From assembly GCA_048499805.1 (NCBI GenBank), contig JASNZF010000003.1, positions 62,001 through 126,000 on the forward strand: a DNA stretch of 64,000 bases, in the 5' to 3' direction. The position numbers were made by a program, and so were the translations under genes. Below the pieces are notes generated by a model. The model was given only the letters and a program-made list of their open reading frames with translations. It was not told the DNA's origin and made no database searches. This DNA comes from JAWXBA01 sp048499805. Lineage in GTDB: Bacteria > Gemmatimonadota > Gemmatimonadetes > Gemmatimonadales > GWC2-71-9. Positions within the stretch are counted from its first letter, which is position 1, and each line of letters opens with the position of its first letter. This document shows, piece after piece, positions 1-8,168 of the stretch.

Positions 1-664
1 CGCCATCGCTGGGGCGCTCACAGGTCACGCCGGTCGCCACGGTGGGACGTGGCAGGTCGGGGATGGTGTCCACCGGGCCCGCCGGCCGGTGGCCCACAAA
101 GAGCCGGGAGAGCTGGTCCCCCCGCCGTTCCAGCGCCATGAGGTAGAGGGTCCCGTCGCCCGAGGGAAAGAGCCGCACACTCGGCCCGCCCGTCAGGGGC
201 GGCGAGGGCCACTGCCCCCGCCATTCGCCGGTCGGACCGAACAACCCCACCCGCGCGTTCATCGGGTCGAGCACCGCGAGGGTATCGCCGATCCAGCCCA
301 GGCTGTAGGGGATGTCGTACTCGCCCGGTCCCGCGCCGTCGCGCCCGATGGCACGCCGGAAGGCGCCATCGGGTCCAAACTCCCGGACGCTCTTCTGGCC
401 GGCATCGGCGATCAGGACGCCACCGTCGAGTCCCAGGAGGAGGGACCTGATCCGGGCCAGCGAGGCGGGCCCTTCCTCGGCGGTCCCGATCGATGCGGTC
501 TCGGTCGGGGTCCAGGCCGGGGCCTCCCCGGTGTGATGGATCCGGAGGATCCCGCCGGTCGAGTCGCGCGTGGTCTGGAGCTGGGTGTGGCCGGGGCCAG
601 CCGGGGCGCAGGCGGAAGTGAGAGAAACCGTGAGCACGACGTGGGCGGTCAGGCGGAATGACAT
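1..664 (-). CDS. 6-bladed beta-propeller lipoprotein, partial (cut by window edge)
   Basis: The frame is open from the ATG at 664 to the left edge, giving 221 codons with no stop. The N-terminus is a short hydrophobic signal ending in a lipobox-like TSAC with Cys at about residue 19, so a lipoprotein is likely. Around residues 108-118 the sequence reads IGRDGAGPGEY, the GRxGxGPGE motif that recurs in 6-bladed beta-propeller proteins common in Bacteroidota and Gemmatimonadota. Such proteins sit in the periplasm or on the surface and their substrates are mostly unknown. The gene diverges from the ABC exporter operon at 973. The C-terminal part lies outside the window. Confidence 0.75.
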   Translation of the reverse strand, partial: MSFRLTAHVVLTVSLTSACAPAGPGHTQLQTTRDSTGGILRIHHTGEAPAWTPTETASIGTAEEGPASLARIRSLLLGLDGGVLIADAGQKSVREFGPDGAFRRAIGRDGAGPGEYDIPYSLGWIGDTLAVLDPMNARVGLFGPTGEWRGQWPSPPLTGGPSVRLFPSGDGTLYLMALERRGDQLSRLFVGHRPAGPVDTIPDLPRPTVATGVTCERPSDG

Positions 665-972
665 CGTCTATCCAGGAAGAGGAGGGCAGGTTTCGCGAGT
701 AGACGACCGATCCCCTGGAAGGGTTCACCCGTGGCTCTCGAGGGCCGAATCCTCCGCCCCGGGCAAGAGGGCTGACCGGCGACCCCGAAACGGGCGCCGA
801 CGTGACGGTTCTCCCGGGGGCAGGTGTGGGTGCGGCCTGGGTCTGTCGTGGTCGCCATGGGGCGTGGATGAGTTGCCGGGTCGCAGGCAGGCTGCTGGCT
901 CCCCCATCGTCCCGCTGCTAGTATTCGCTCACCTGCGGCTCCAACATCGGATAACACTACCTTCACGAAACG
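665..972. other. Divergent intergenic region with weak promoter signal
   Basis: This 308-bp gap lies between the divergent lipoprotein gene (start 664) and the exporter operon (start 973). No coding frame is convincing. TAGTAT at 919-924, followed by a 48-bp leader, is a possible -10 hexamer for the exporter operon. No clear -35 and no repeat are seen. Confidence 0.35.
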
Positions 973-2202
973 TTGATTGTGCCAGACCTCTTGCTCGCCA
1001 GGTCCCCAAGGCGCCGGGGCGTGGTGGCCGCCACGATCATTGTGGGTGCGCTCCTTGGTGTGGCCCTGTGGCGCCTGGTTGTCCCGCCATCCGTTCCAGG
1101 TCTGACGGTCAGCCGGCAGCCGCTCCTCCAGACGGTGGTTGCCGCCGGCCGCGTTCGGGCCGACGCCCGCGCTCGCCTGGGCGTGCAGGTAGCGGGAACG
1201 GTGCGTGCGGTCCTTGCCCGTGAGGGTGACACCGTTCGCCCCGGGTCGCTGCTCCTGCGCCTCGACGACCGGGAGCTGGCCGGGGCGCTGGCCCAGGCGC
1301 GGGCGGGCCTGCTCCAGGCCGAAGCAAACCTCCTGCAGGTCCGCCAGGTGCGGCGTCCGGCTACTGCCGCCACGCTGCGCCAGGCGACCGTGGCGTTGGA
1401 GACGGCCGAGGCCGACTATCGTCGTGCCACGACGCTGCGGGCCAGCGGCTCGGTCAGCGAGCAGGAGCTCGAGGCCCGCCGCCAGGCGTTCGAGGTGGCG
1501 CATGCCCAGCGGGAAATCGCCGCGGCGCAGGCACTGGCCACGGACACGGGCGGGGCGGATCTTCGCGTGGCCGAGGCCGCCGTCGCGGCGGCTGAGGCGG
1601 CGGTCCGCTCGGCGGAGGCACGGCTCGCCTACACGGTGGTCACCGCCCCGGGGCGCGCCGTGGTCCTGACCCGCGTGGTCGAGCCGGGCGATGCCGTCCA
1701 GCCGGGGCGCGTGCTCATGGAGCTGGCACTGGATGCCCCGGCCATGCTGAGTGTCGTGCCCGACGAGCGCAATCTTTCCCGCCTGGCGGTGGGGCAGCGC
1801 GCCCTGGCCTCCGCGGACGCCTTTTCCTCCGATCGCTTCACGGCCACGGTACGGTACGTGTCACCGGTGGTGGATCCCGCCCAGGGGACGGTGGAGGTGC
1901 GGCTCACGGTCGACAGCGCACCCGCCTATCTCCGGCCGGACATGACCGTCTCGGTCAACATCGAGGTGGCCCGGCGGGCGGAGGCCCTGGTGGTTCCCCT
2001 GGAGGCGGTGCATGACCCGCTGTCGCCGGCCCCGTGGGTGTATGTCGTGCGCAAAGGCCGGGTCATGCGGCAGGCCGTCCGGCTTGGGGCCCAGGGTCCC
2101 CAGCTCGGCGAGGTGCTCGAGGGGCTGGTCGAGGGCGACCAGGTGGTTCCCGTGACCCAGCGGGACGTGACCGACGGGATGCGGGCCAGGGTGCGGCGGT
2201 AG
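973..2202 (+). CDS. Efflux periplasmic adaptor subunit (HlyD/MacA type)
   Basis: A 409-residue membrane-fusion protein. The chosen start is TTG at 973; GTG at 979 is an alternative. It has one N-terminal membrane anchor (about residues 18-37), a split biotinyl-lipoyl-like domain, a long Ala/Glu/Arg-rich helical hairpin (about residues 100-220) and the beta-barrel and membrane-proximal domains that follow in MacA and HlyD proteins. It should bridge an inner-membrane ABC transporter to an outer-membrane channel. The next two genes encode the permease and ATPase, 4 bp downstream and then overlapping, so the three form one operon. The exported substrate cannot be told from sequence and no TolC-like gene lies nearby. 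Confidence 0.9.
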   Translation: MIVPDLLLARSPRRRGVVAATIIVGALLGVALWRLVVPPSVPGLTVSRQPLLQTVVAAGRVRADARARLGVQVAGTVRAVLAREGDTVRPGSLLLRLDDRELAGALAQARAGLLQAEANLLQVRQVRRPATAATLRQATVALETAEADYRRATTLRASGSVSEQELEARRQAFEVAHAQREIAAAQALATDTGGADLRVAEAAVAAAEAAVRSAEARLAYTVVTAPGRAVVLTRVVEPGDAVQPGRVLMELALDAPAMLSVVPDERNLSRLAVGQRALASADAFSSDRFTATVRYVSPVVDPAQGTVEVRLTVDSAPAYLRPDMTVSVNIEVARRAEALVVPLEAVHDPLSPAPWVYVVRKGRVMRQAVRLGAQGPQLGEVLEGLVEGDQVVPVTQRDVTDGMRARVRR

Positions 2203-2206
2203 CGAC

Positions 2207-3412
2207 GTGCCGTTCGAGTGGCTGGTGGCGCTGCGTTTCCTCCGGGAAGGGAAGGTCCAGACCTGGTTCATCCTGACGGGGGTCGGGGTCGGCACCACCG
2301 TCATCATCTTCCTGTCCTCGCTGATCACCGGGCTCCAGAACAGCATCATCGACCGGACGCTGGGCACCCAGGCGCATGTCGTTGTCCGGATGCCGGACGA
2401 GGTCCCCCAGGTGCTCGACACCCTGGCCGATGCCCGGGTCGAGCGTCCGGCGCAGCGGATCCGGTCGATCGTCGGGTGGTCGCAGGTGCTCGAGGTGGCG
2501 GCCGGCCTGCCGGGTGTCACCGCCGCGGCCCCCTCGATCTCCGGTCCCGGGCTGGCGCTGCGCAGCCGCGGCTCCAAGGCGATCGTGCTCCGGGGCATCG
2601 ATCCCGAGGACTACTTCCCGATCGTGGACTTCGGCCGGTTCCTGGTGGACGGCCGCTTTGACCTGAACGGGTTCAACGCGGTGATCGGCACCGAGCTGGC
2701 GCGCGACCTGGGCATCCGGGTGGGCGACAAGATCCGGCTGCAGTCGGCCGGTGAGCGCGCCACGATCCTGCAGGTCAGCGGCATCATCGATGCCGGCGTG
2801 CGCGACCTCAATGAGCGGTTTGTCTTCGTGTCCCTGCGGCTTGGCCAGACGCTGCTCGGGCTCGAGGGCGGCGTCTCCACGGTCGAACTCACCGTGACCG
2901 ACCTGTTCGCCGCCACGGAGCTCGCCAACCGGCTCGCCAACCGGACCGGGCTCCGGGCCGAGAGCTGGATGACGATCAACAGCCAGCTCATGTCCGGGCT
3001 GCGCACCCAGGGCAGCTCCAGCGTGGTCATCCAGACCTTCGTGATCCTGGCCGTGGCGCTCGGCATCGCCAGTGTCCTCGCCGTGTCGGTGGTCCAGAAA
3101 TCCCGCGAGATCGGGATCATGCGTGCCGTCGGCACGCGCGCCTCCCAGGTCCTGCGGATCTTCCTGATCCAGGGGCTGGTCGTGGGACTGGCCGGGTCGC
3201 TCGGGGGGGCGATCGGGGGATTCGGCCTGGTCACGCTCTTCGAGTTCCTGACCCGGAACGCCGACGGCACGACCAACCTCAGCTTCGCCCTGAGCGGGCC
3301 ACTCTTCGTGCGCACCAGCGTGATTGCCGTGCTGGTCGGGCTGGGGGCCGCGGCGCTCCCGGCGCGTCGCGCGGCCAGCCTCGCCCCGGCCGACGTGATC
3401 CGCTATGGCTGA
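2207..3412 (+). CDS. ABC transporter permease, FtsX/MacB/LolC type
   Basis: A 401-residue inner-membrane protein starting at GTG 2207, 4 bp after the adaptor stop. One N-terminal transmembrane helix is followed by a large periplasmic MacB_PCD-like domain (about residues 45-250) and three C-terminal helices of the FtsX domain. The segment KSREIGIMRAVGTRASQV is the cytoplasmic coupling loop typical of FtsX/LolC proteins. With the adaptor before it and the ATPase after it, this looks like a MacAB- or DevBCA-like exporter rather than a lipoprotein-release LolCDE, because an adaptor is present. The gene overlaps the ATPase gene by 8 bp, suggesting translational coupling. Confidence 0.88.
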   Translation: MPFEWLVALRFLREGKVQTWFILTGVGVGTTVIIFLSSLITGLQNSIIDRTLGTQAHVVVRMPDEVPQVLDTLADARVERPAQRIRSIVGWSQVLEVAAGLPGVTAAAPSISGPGLALRSRGSKAIVLRGIDPEDYFPIVDFGRFLVDGRFDLNGFNAVIGTELARDLGIRVGDKIRLQSAGERATILQVSGIIDAGVRDLNERFVFVSLRLGQTLLGLEGGVSTVELTVTDLFAATELANRLANRTGLRAESWMTINSQLMSGLRTQGSSSVVIQTFVILAVALGIASVLAVSVVQKSREIGIMRAVGTRASQVLRIFLIQGLVVGLAGSLGGAIGGFGLVTLFEFLTRNADGTTNLSFALSGPLFVRTSVIAVLVGLGAAALPARRAASLAPADVIRYG

Positions 3413-4109
3413 GCCGATTGTCCGGCTCACTGGGGTGCGGAAGCACTACGGGGAGCAGGTCATCACCCCCGTGCTGCATGGCATTGACCTCGAGATCCAG
3501 GCCGGCGAGTTCGCGGCGCTGATCGGGCCCTCGGGGTCCGGCAAGAGCACGCTGCTCAACCTGCTCGGCCTGCTCGACCAACCCTCGTCCGGCCGCATCG
3601 AGATCGCGGGCACCGAGACGTCAGGGATGACCGATGCCGTGCGGACCCAGTTTCGGGGCGGCACCCTCGGGTTCATCTTCCAGTTCCATTACCTGCTGCC
3701 CGCCTTCACTGCGGTCGAGAACGTGATGCTCCCGGGCATGGCACGCCAGGGCCGTCCCACCGAGGCGATGCGGGAGGGCGCGATGGAACTCCTCCGGGAG
3801 GTGGGGCTCGAGGATCAGGCCGGGAAGCGCGTCAACGAGATGTCCGGCGGCCAGCAGCAGCGGGTGGCGATCGCCCGGGCGCTGGCCCTGCAGCCGCGCG
3901 TGGTCCTGGCCGACGAGCCGACCGGCAACCTCGACACCCGCACCGGTCGCCTGGTGTTCGACCTGATGCGACGGATCAATGCCAGCAAGGGCATCACCTT
4001 CCTGATCGTCACCCACGACGAACGGCTGGCGCACCGCTGCGACCGGATCGTGGAACTGGTGGATGGCAGGATCGCCCGTGACGAACCGAACGCGGCCGCG
4101 GTGACCTAG
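3405..4109 (+). CDS. ABC transporter ATP-binding protein (MacB/LolD family)
   Basis: A 234-residue ATPase with all motifs: Walker A GPSGSGKS near residue 44, signature SGGQQQR, Walker B VVLADEPTGNLD, and the H-loop in VTHD. The length and the TGNLDT motif are typical of the MacB/LolD/FtsE class that drives mechanotransmission rather than channel transport. It overlaps the permease gene by 8 bp and ends the three-gene exporter operon. The next gene is on the opposite strand 23 bp away, and no strong hairpin is visible in that gap. Confidence 0.93.
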   Translation: MAEPIVRLTGVRKHYGEQVITPVLHGIDLEIQAGEFAALIGPSGSGKSTLLNLLGLLDQPSSGRIEIAGTETSGMTDAVRTQFRGGTLGFIFQFHYLLPAFTAVENVMLPGMARQGRPTEAMREGAMELLREVGLEDQAGKRVNEMSGGQQQRVAIARALALQPRVVLADEPTGNLDTRTGRLVFDLMRRINASKGITFLIVTHDERLAHRCDRIVELVDGRIARDEPNAAAVT

Positions 4110-4132
4110 CCGGCCCACCTTACCCCGTCGTC

Positions 4133-4672
4133 CTACTCCTCCACGAGGGCGCGTCGCTCGGCGCGCATCGCTGCCGGCGTCGTGGCAATGGCGGCAGGCA
4201 GGCGGCGACGAATGAGCCACGCCCCGGCCAGCAGGGAACCGCCGCTGCCTCCGATCACGAGTCCCCAGAAGAGCGGCCAGAGACCCAGGTCACCCAGGGG
4301 TTTGGCCAGGAGCGGCTGGAGGAACCGAGTGGCCGACTCGGCCACTAGTGCCGCCATCAGCCCGGCATAGGACCAGGCCATCCAGGTGGCGTGCGCCTCG
4401 ATCCACCCGCCGCGAGGCCCGCGGCGCAGCGCGGTCCAGGCCCCCCCGACCAGGGTCACCGCCGCGACGAGCGCGGCCAGGTGGAAGGGAGTCACCCGGC
4501 CGGTCAGGTTGTACATGGCGAAGGAAGTGACAATCACGCCGATCATGCACCAGAAGTACCCGTGCCCCAGGGTCCGGTGCCATCGCGTGCCCTTGGCGAG
4601 GAGCAGGACCACTGCCCCGAACCCGATCGCCAGCAGGCTGAAGGTGAAATGGATGGCGCCGAGCGGTGTCAT
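4133..4672 (-). CDS. DUF2306-like membrane protein
   Basis: A 179-residue protein with about five hydrophobic helices and the histidine-bearing pattern of DUF2306 proteins: HFTFSLLAI near the start, WHRTLGHGYFWCMIG in helix 2, and an EAHATWMAWSYAG segment near residues 95-107. The family is a predicted membrane protein of unknown function, with conserved His that could bind heme or metal (inference). It lies downstream of the NmrA-like gene, but a strong hairpin at 4693-4725 separates them, so it may be transcribed separately or only by read-through. Confidence 0.75.
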   Translation of the reverse strand: MTPLGAIHFTFSLLAIGFGAVVLLLAKGTRWHRTLGHGYFWCMIGVIVTSFAMYNLTGRVTPFHLAALVAAVTLVGGAWTALRRGPRGGWIEAHATWMAWSYAGLMAALVAESATRFLQPLLAKPLGDLGLWPLFWGLVIGGSGGSLLAGAWLIRRRLPAAIATTPAAMRAERRALVEE

Positions 4673-4692
4673 GGCCGGGCCCTACGCGAGCG

Positions 4693-4725
4693 GGGGCCCC
4701 GGGTTTCAGCGATCCCCGGGGCCCC
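4693..4725 (-). terminator. GC-rich hairpin after the NmrA-like gene
   Basis: An 11-bp perfect inverted repeat (4693-4703 and 4715-4725) with an 11-nt loop, all G and C in the stem. It lies 20 bp after the stop codon of the minus-strand NmrA-like gene. There is no T-run, so it would be a stem-only terminator or an RNA stabiliser. Confidence 0.6.
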
Positions 4726-4744
4726 GCGACGCGTGAGCCGGCGA

Positions 4745-5713
4745 TTACGAGGCGGCGGGCGCCTCGGCGATGGGAATCTCGCTCGCGTGCCGGTCCAGCC
4801 ACTGGGCGAAGGTCTGCAGCTCCGGGTTCAGCGCCCGGGTCGCGGCCAGGTCGCGCACACCGACGAAGTAGTCGCTGAAGTCCCGGTAGAACTGGTACAT
4901 GTTGCCCATGTCATCGGCGCCGGGGAATCCGAACTCCCGATAGACCGCCGGCTCGACGGCGTTGTAGTGCACCTGCTGCCCCAGCGCGGTCGTCAGGGCC
5001 GCCGCCATTTCCGCGCCGGTCAGGTGCTCGCCAGCAATGGAAACGGTCTTGCCGATGTACTCCTTGCCGCGCTTGAAGATGGCGTAGGCCACCTTGCCGA
5101 TGTCCTCGACCGCGATCCCCGACATCTTCGCGGTGCCGATGGGCAGGGTCAGGGCCAGGGTGCCATCCGGTGCCGGGGCAGGACCGGCCCCGAAGTGGAT
5201 CAGGTTGTCCCAGTAGAACGAGGTCTGCAGGAAGGTCGTGGGCACGCCGAGCTCGGTGAAGACGGCATTGGACTCGCCCTTGGCGTCGAAGTGGGGGACC
5301 TTGTACTTGCCCTGCAGGGTCGGCATCCGGTCATCCTCGAGGGGGACCCAGTTCCGGGTATCCTCGAGGGTGGACCAGATGGCGTGCTGGATCCCGGCAG
5401 CCTTGGCGGCCTCGGCCATGTTCCGGACCTGGGTCTGCTCGCGCTCCGGGGAGAAGTGCTCCCAGAAGTTGGTGACGATGTAGGCGCCGTGGGCCCCCGC
5501 GAGGGCGGCGCCCAGGGAGGCCGGATCGTCGGCATCGGCCCCGACAACCTCCACTCCCTGGGCAGCGAGGGCGCGGCCCTTCTCGCTGTCGGGATTGCGG
5601 GTGATGGCACGCGGGGTGAAGGGCCGGTCGGGGTCGGCCAGCATGGCCTGGATGAGACTGCCACCCTGGGCGCCCGTGGCGCCAAAGACGGTGATGATGG
5701 GCTTGGTGTTCAT
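4745..5713 (-). CDS. NmrA/HSCARG-like NAD(P)-binding protein
   Basis: A 322-residue atypical short-chain dehydrogenase with a Rossmann motif GATGAQGG at residues 10-17 of the NmrA family. The chain matches the NmrA-like/HSCARG group, which bind NADP(H) and often act as redox sensors or azoreductase/quinone-reductase-like enzymes. A catalytic YxxxK is not obvious, in line with NmrA proteins. The ATG has a good ribosome site (AGGAG about 12 nt before). The upstream marR gene is on the same strand 115 bp away; such pairs are often quinone- or electrophile-responsive (inference). Confidence 0.85.
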   Translation of the reverse strand: MNTKPIITVFGATGAQGGSLIQAMLADPDRPFTPRAITRNPDSEKGRALAAQGVEVVGADADDPASLGAALAGAHGAYIVTNFWEHFSPEREQTQVRNMAEAAKAAGIQHAIWSTLEDTRNWVPLEDDRMPTLQGKYKVPHFDAKGESNAVFTELGVPTTFLQTSFYWDNLIHFGAGPAPAPDGTLALTLPIGTAKMSGIAVEDIGKVAYAIFKRGKEYIGKTVSIAGEHLTGAEMAAALTTALGQQVHYNAVEPAVYREFGFPGADDMGNMYQFYRDFSDYFVGVRDLAATRALNPELQTFAQWLDRHASEIPIAEAPAAS

Positions 5714-5828
5714 GAGAGGTCGGTCTCCTGTGCAACGGGGTGAGATGACGGATGGAGGCCATCAGGTCGGCCATCCCTGATGCGTGATTGGTCGTGCCAA
5801 CGACTGATGGGGCAGGCAACGAGGCGGG

Positions 5829-6311
5829 TCATGGAGTGGCCTCGATGCCGGAGCGGAGGGTGTCGAGCAGCTGATCGAGTGCCTGCAACTGGCCGGTGGA
5901 GAGCCCGGCCATGGTCGACAGGGCCTGCCGGGTGGAGGCGCTGTCGAGGGGGCGGAGCAAATCCAGTCCCGCCTCGGTGATTTCGACCAGCACCACCCGG
6001 CGATCGGTGGTGTCGCGATTCCGGCTCACCAGCCCGCGCCGGGCCAGGCCGTCCACCAGGCGGGTGACATCGGGATCGCGGGTGATCAGCCGGTCGGCCA
6101 CCTCGCTGAGGCAGAGCACCCCGGGCTGGGCGCCGCGGAGAATGCGGAGCAGGTTGTACTGGGCCGGGGACAGCCCGGCCGACTGCTTGAGATAGATATT
6201 CCACTCCTGCGTCACGGCATGGGTGGTCCGGATCAGGTTGACCACCACCTGCTCCTGGAGGGAGGGGAAGGGCTTGCGCTGGCGCAGGGTGCGCTGGATG
6301 GACGGGGCCAT
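5829..6311 (-). CDS. MarR-family transcriptional regulator
   Basis: A 160-residue winged-helix repressor. It has the MarR arrangement: an N-terminal dimerisation helix, a winged helix (LSPAQYNLLRILRG, LSEVADRLITRDPDVTRLVDGLARRGLV) with the wing RDTTDRRVVLVEIT, and a C-terminal dimerisation helix. DRRVV in the wing is the usual DNA-contact motif. A near-consensus promoter 6 bp upstream has a palindromic box between its -35 and -10 elements, so it probably represses itself and the NmrA-like gene downstream. The inducing ligand is unknown; phenolics or quinones are common for the family. Confidence 0.92.
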   Translation of the reverse strand: MAPSIQRTLRQRKPFPSLQEQVVVNLIRTTHAVTQEWNIYLKQSAGLSPAQYNLLRILRGAQPGVLCLSEVADRLITRDPDVTRLVDGLARRGLVSRNRDTTDRRVVLVEITEAGLDLLRPLDSASTRQALSTMAGLSTGQLQALDQLLDTLRSGIEATP

Positions 6312-6317
6312 GCCCTC

Positions 6318-6346
6318 ATATTACTTGTTGCAACGAATATCGTCAA
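6318..6346 (-). promoter_or_regulatory. Promoter and candidate MarR operator of the marR gene
   Basis: Reading on the minus strand: TTGACG (6341-6346), a 17-bp spacer, then TAATAT (6318-6323), which is close to the sigma-70 consensus. Only 6 bp separate the -10 from the ATG at 6311, so transcription should begin at or next to the start codon. The spacer carries the perfect palindrome GTTGCAAC with weaker dyad symmetry around it, a shape and position typical of a MarR box that blocks RNA polymerase. Confidence 0.75.
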
Positions 6347-6392
6347 GAGGTGCTTCTGGGAGCCGACGTCGCTTCCCATCACCCCGGGTCCT

Positions 6393-8162
6393 CTACGCGG
6401 CGGCGCCCGGGAACATCCCGACCAGCACCCGGCGGAGCACCACGCCACTGATTGCGAACGTCACCGCCCATGCCGCCGCTTGCGGCCAGGCACCATGGAT
6501 CACGGCGCCGGAACCAAACAGGGCGCTATAGACGAACGCGACTCCGGCGGACCAGCCGAGCAGCTGGTGGGCGGGGCTGTCGGGCGATGGCCCGAGTCCG
6601 GCCTCCGCGCGCACCGACTCCCACCCCGGGCCCGCAGGGCGGACCAGTTTGTAGAAGGCCAGCAGTGTTTCGCGATTGGCGGGGGCAGTGAGCAGCGTCG
6701 TCCCGATCCAGACCACCGAGGTGATGGCCACCGTGCTCAGCAGCACGATATGCCCGGCCACCGGGGTCCCCGACTTGCCGATCAGGAAGAAGGCCACCGC
6801 CACCACGAAGGAGCTGACCATCGCGGCGATCTCGCTCCAGGCGTTGACCCGCCACCAGAACCAGCGCAGCAGGTAGAGGAGGCCGGTGCCGGCGCCCACC
6901 GAGAGCATCAGCTCGAAGTTCTGCCGGGCCGACTCGAGCACGAAGGTAAGGGCACCTGCCAGCACCATCAGCAGCCCGGTCACCACCCGGCCGATCAGCA
7001 CGTAGTGGCGCTCCTCGGCGTCGCCGCGGATGAACCGGCGATAGACGTCATGCACCAGGTAGGAGGTGCCCCAGTTGAGGTGGGTGGAGATGGTCGAGAT
7101 GTAGGCGCACAGGAGTCCCGCGACCATGAGGCCGAGCAGGCCGGCGGGGAGGAACCGCAGCATGGCGGGGTAGGCCATGTCGTGCCCGATCAGCCTCGGG
7201 TCCACCCAGGGGAACATCACTCCGATGTCGCTCAGGTTCGGGAAGACCAGCATGGATGCCAGCGCCACGATGATCCAGGGCCACGAGCGCAGCGCATAGT
7301 GGGCCACGTTGAAGAGCAGGGAGCCGTACACCGCATCGCGCTCGCTCTTGGCGGCGAGCATCCGCTGGGCGACGTAGCTCCCGCCCCCCGGCTCGGCGCC
7401 CGGGTACCAGACCGACCACCACTGCACGGTGATGGGGATGATCAGCACGGTGAGCGTCATCCCCCAGTCCCCGAAATCGGGCAGCAGGGAGAGGGTGCCC
7501 GGGTCGAGCTGGCTGAAGAGCCCCGCGAGGCCGCCGACCTCGGGCTGGCGCAGGGCGTAGACCGCCGCGGCGATCGCCCCGGTCATCGCCACCCCGAACT
7601 GCAGCATGTCGGTGAACATGACTCCCCAGAGGCCGGAGGTCGCGGCGAAGAGGATGCACAGCACCCCGCAGATCAGCAGGGTGCGCTCCATCGGCCAGCC
7701 AAGGAGGACATTGGCGATCTTGGCGGCAGCCAGGTTGACCGAGGCCATAATGACGCAATTGAAGAAGAGCCCCAGGTACACCGCGCGGAAGCCGCGCACC
7801 AGCGAGGCGGGCTTGCCGCTGTACCGGATCTCGTAGAACTCGAGGTCGGTCAGCACCCCCGAGCGACGCCAGAGCCGGGCATAGAAGAAGACGGTGGCCA
7901 TGCCGGTGAGCAGGAACGCCCACCACTGCCAGTTGTTGGCCACCCCGCCCTCGCGCACCAGGTTGGTGACCAGGTTGGGGGTGTCGGTGCTGAAGGTGGT
8001 GGCCACCATCGAGATGCCGAGCAGCCACCAGGGCGCCGCGCGGCCGGAGGTGAAGAACTCGGCGGTGCTGCTGCCCGCCCGGCGGGCGAGCAGGAGGGCC
8101 GGGACGAAGGTCAGCGCCAGGACGACAACCACAATCGTCCAGTCGAGGTTCGAGAGCGGCAT
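6393..8162 (-). CDS. Sodium:solute symporter family (SSS) transporter
   Basis: A 589-residue polytopic protein with about 13 predicted helices, the usual length and topology for the SSS family (sugar, inositol, proline and similar Na+ symporters). The N-terminus LDWTIVVVVLALTFVPALLLARRAG and the FSTDTPNLVTNLVREGGVANNW segment match SSS members of Bacteroidota and Gemmatimonadota that lie beside sugar-modifying genes. The start is 6 bp after the stop of the exported oxidoreductase gene, so the two are one transcript. The substrate is probably a sugar, cyclitol or oxidised sugar made by its partner (inference). Confidence 0.88.
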   Translation of the reverse strand: MPLSNLDWTIVVVVLALTFVPALLLARRAGSSTAEFFTSGRAAPWWLLGISMVATTFSTDTPNLVTNLVREGGVANNWQWWAFLLTGMATVFFYARLWRRSGVLTDLEFYEIRYSGKPASLVRGFRAVYLGLFFNCVIMASVNLAAAKIANVLLGWPMERTLLICGVLCILFAATSGLWGVMFTDMLQFGVAMTGAIAAAVYALRQPEVGGLAGLFSQLDPGTLSLLPDFGDWGMTLTVLIIPITVQWWSVWYPGAEPGGGSYVAQRMLAAKSERDAVYGSLLFNVAHYALRSWPWIIVALASMLVFPNLSDIGVMFPWVDPRLIGHDMAYPAMLRFLPAGLLGLMVAGLLCAYISTISTHLNWGTSYLVHDVYRRFIRGDAEERHYVLIGRVVTGLLMVLAGALTFVLESARQNFELMLSVGAGTGLLYLLRWFWWRVNAWSEIAAMVSSFVVAVAFFLIGKSGTPVAGHIVLLSTVAITSVVWIGTTLLTAPANRETLLAFYKLVRPAGPGWESVRAEAGLGPSPDSPAHQLLGWSAGVAFVYSALFGSGAVIHGAWPQAAAWAVTFAISGVVLRRVLVGMFPGAAA

Positions 8163-8168
8163 GGCGCC

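Noticed and set aside
1..728. Arg/Pro-rich frame at 18-728 on the minus strand and plus-strand frames opposite
   Set aside because: The frame beginning at 664 has a lipoprotein signal and the GRxGxGPGE propeller motif; the others are shadows.
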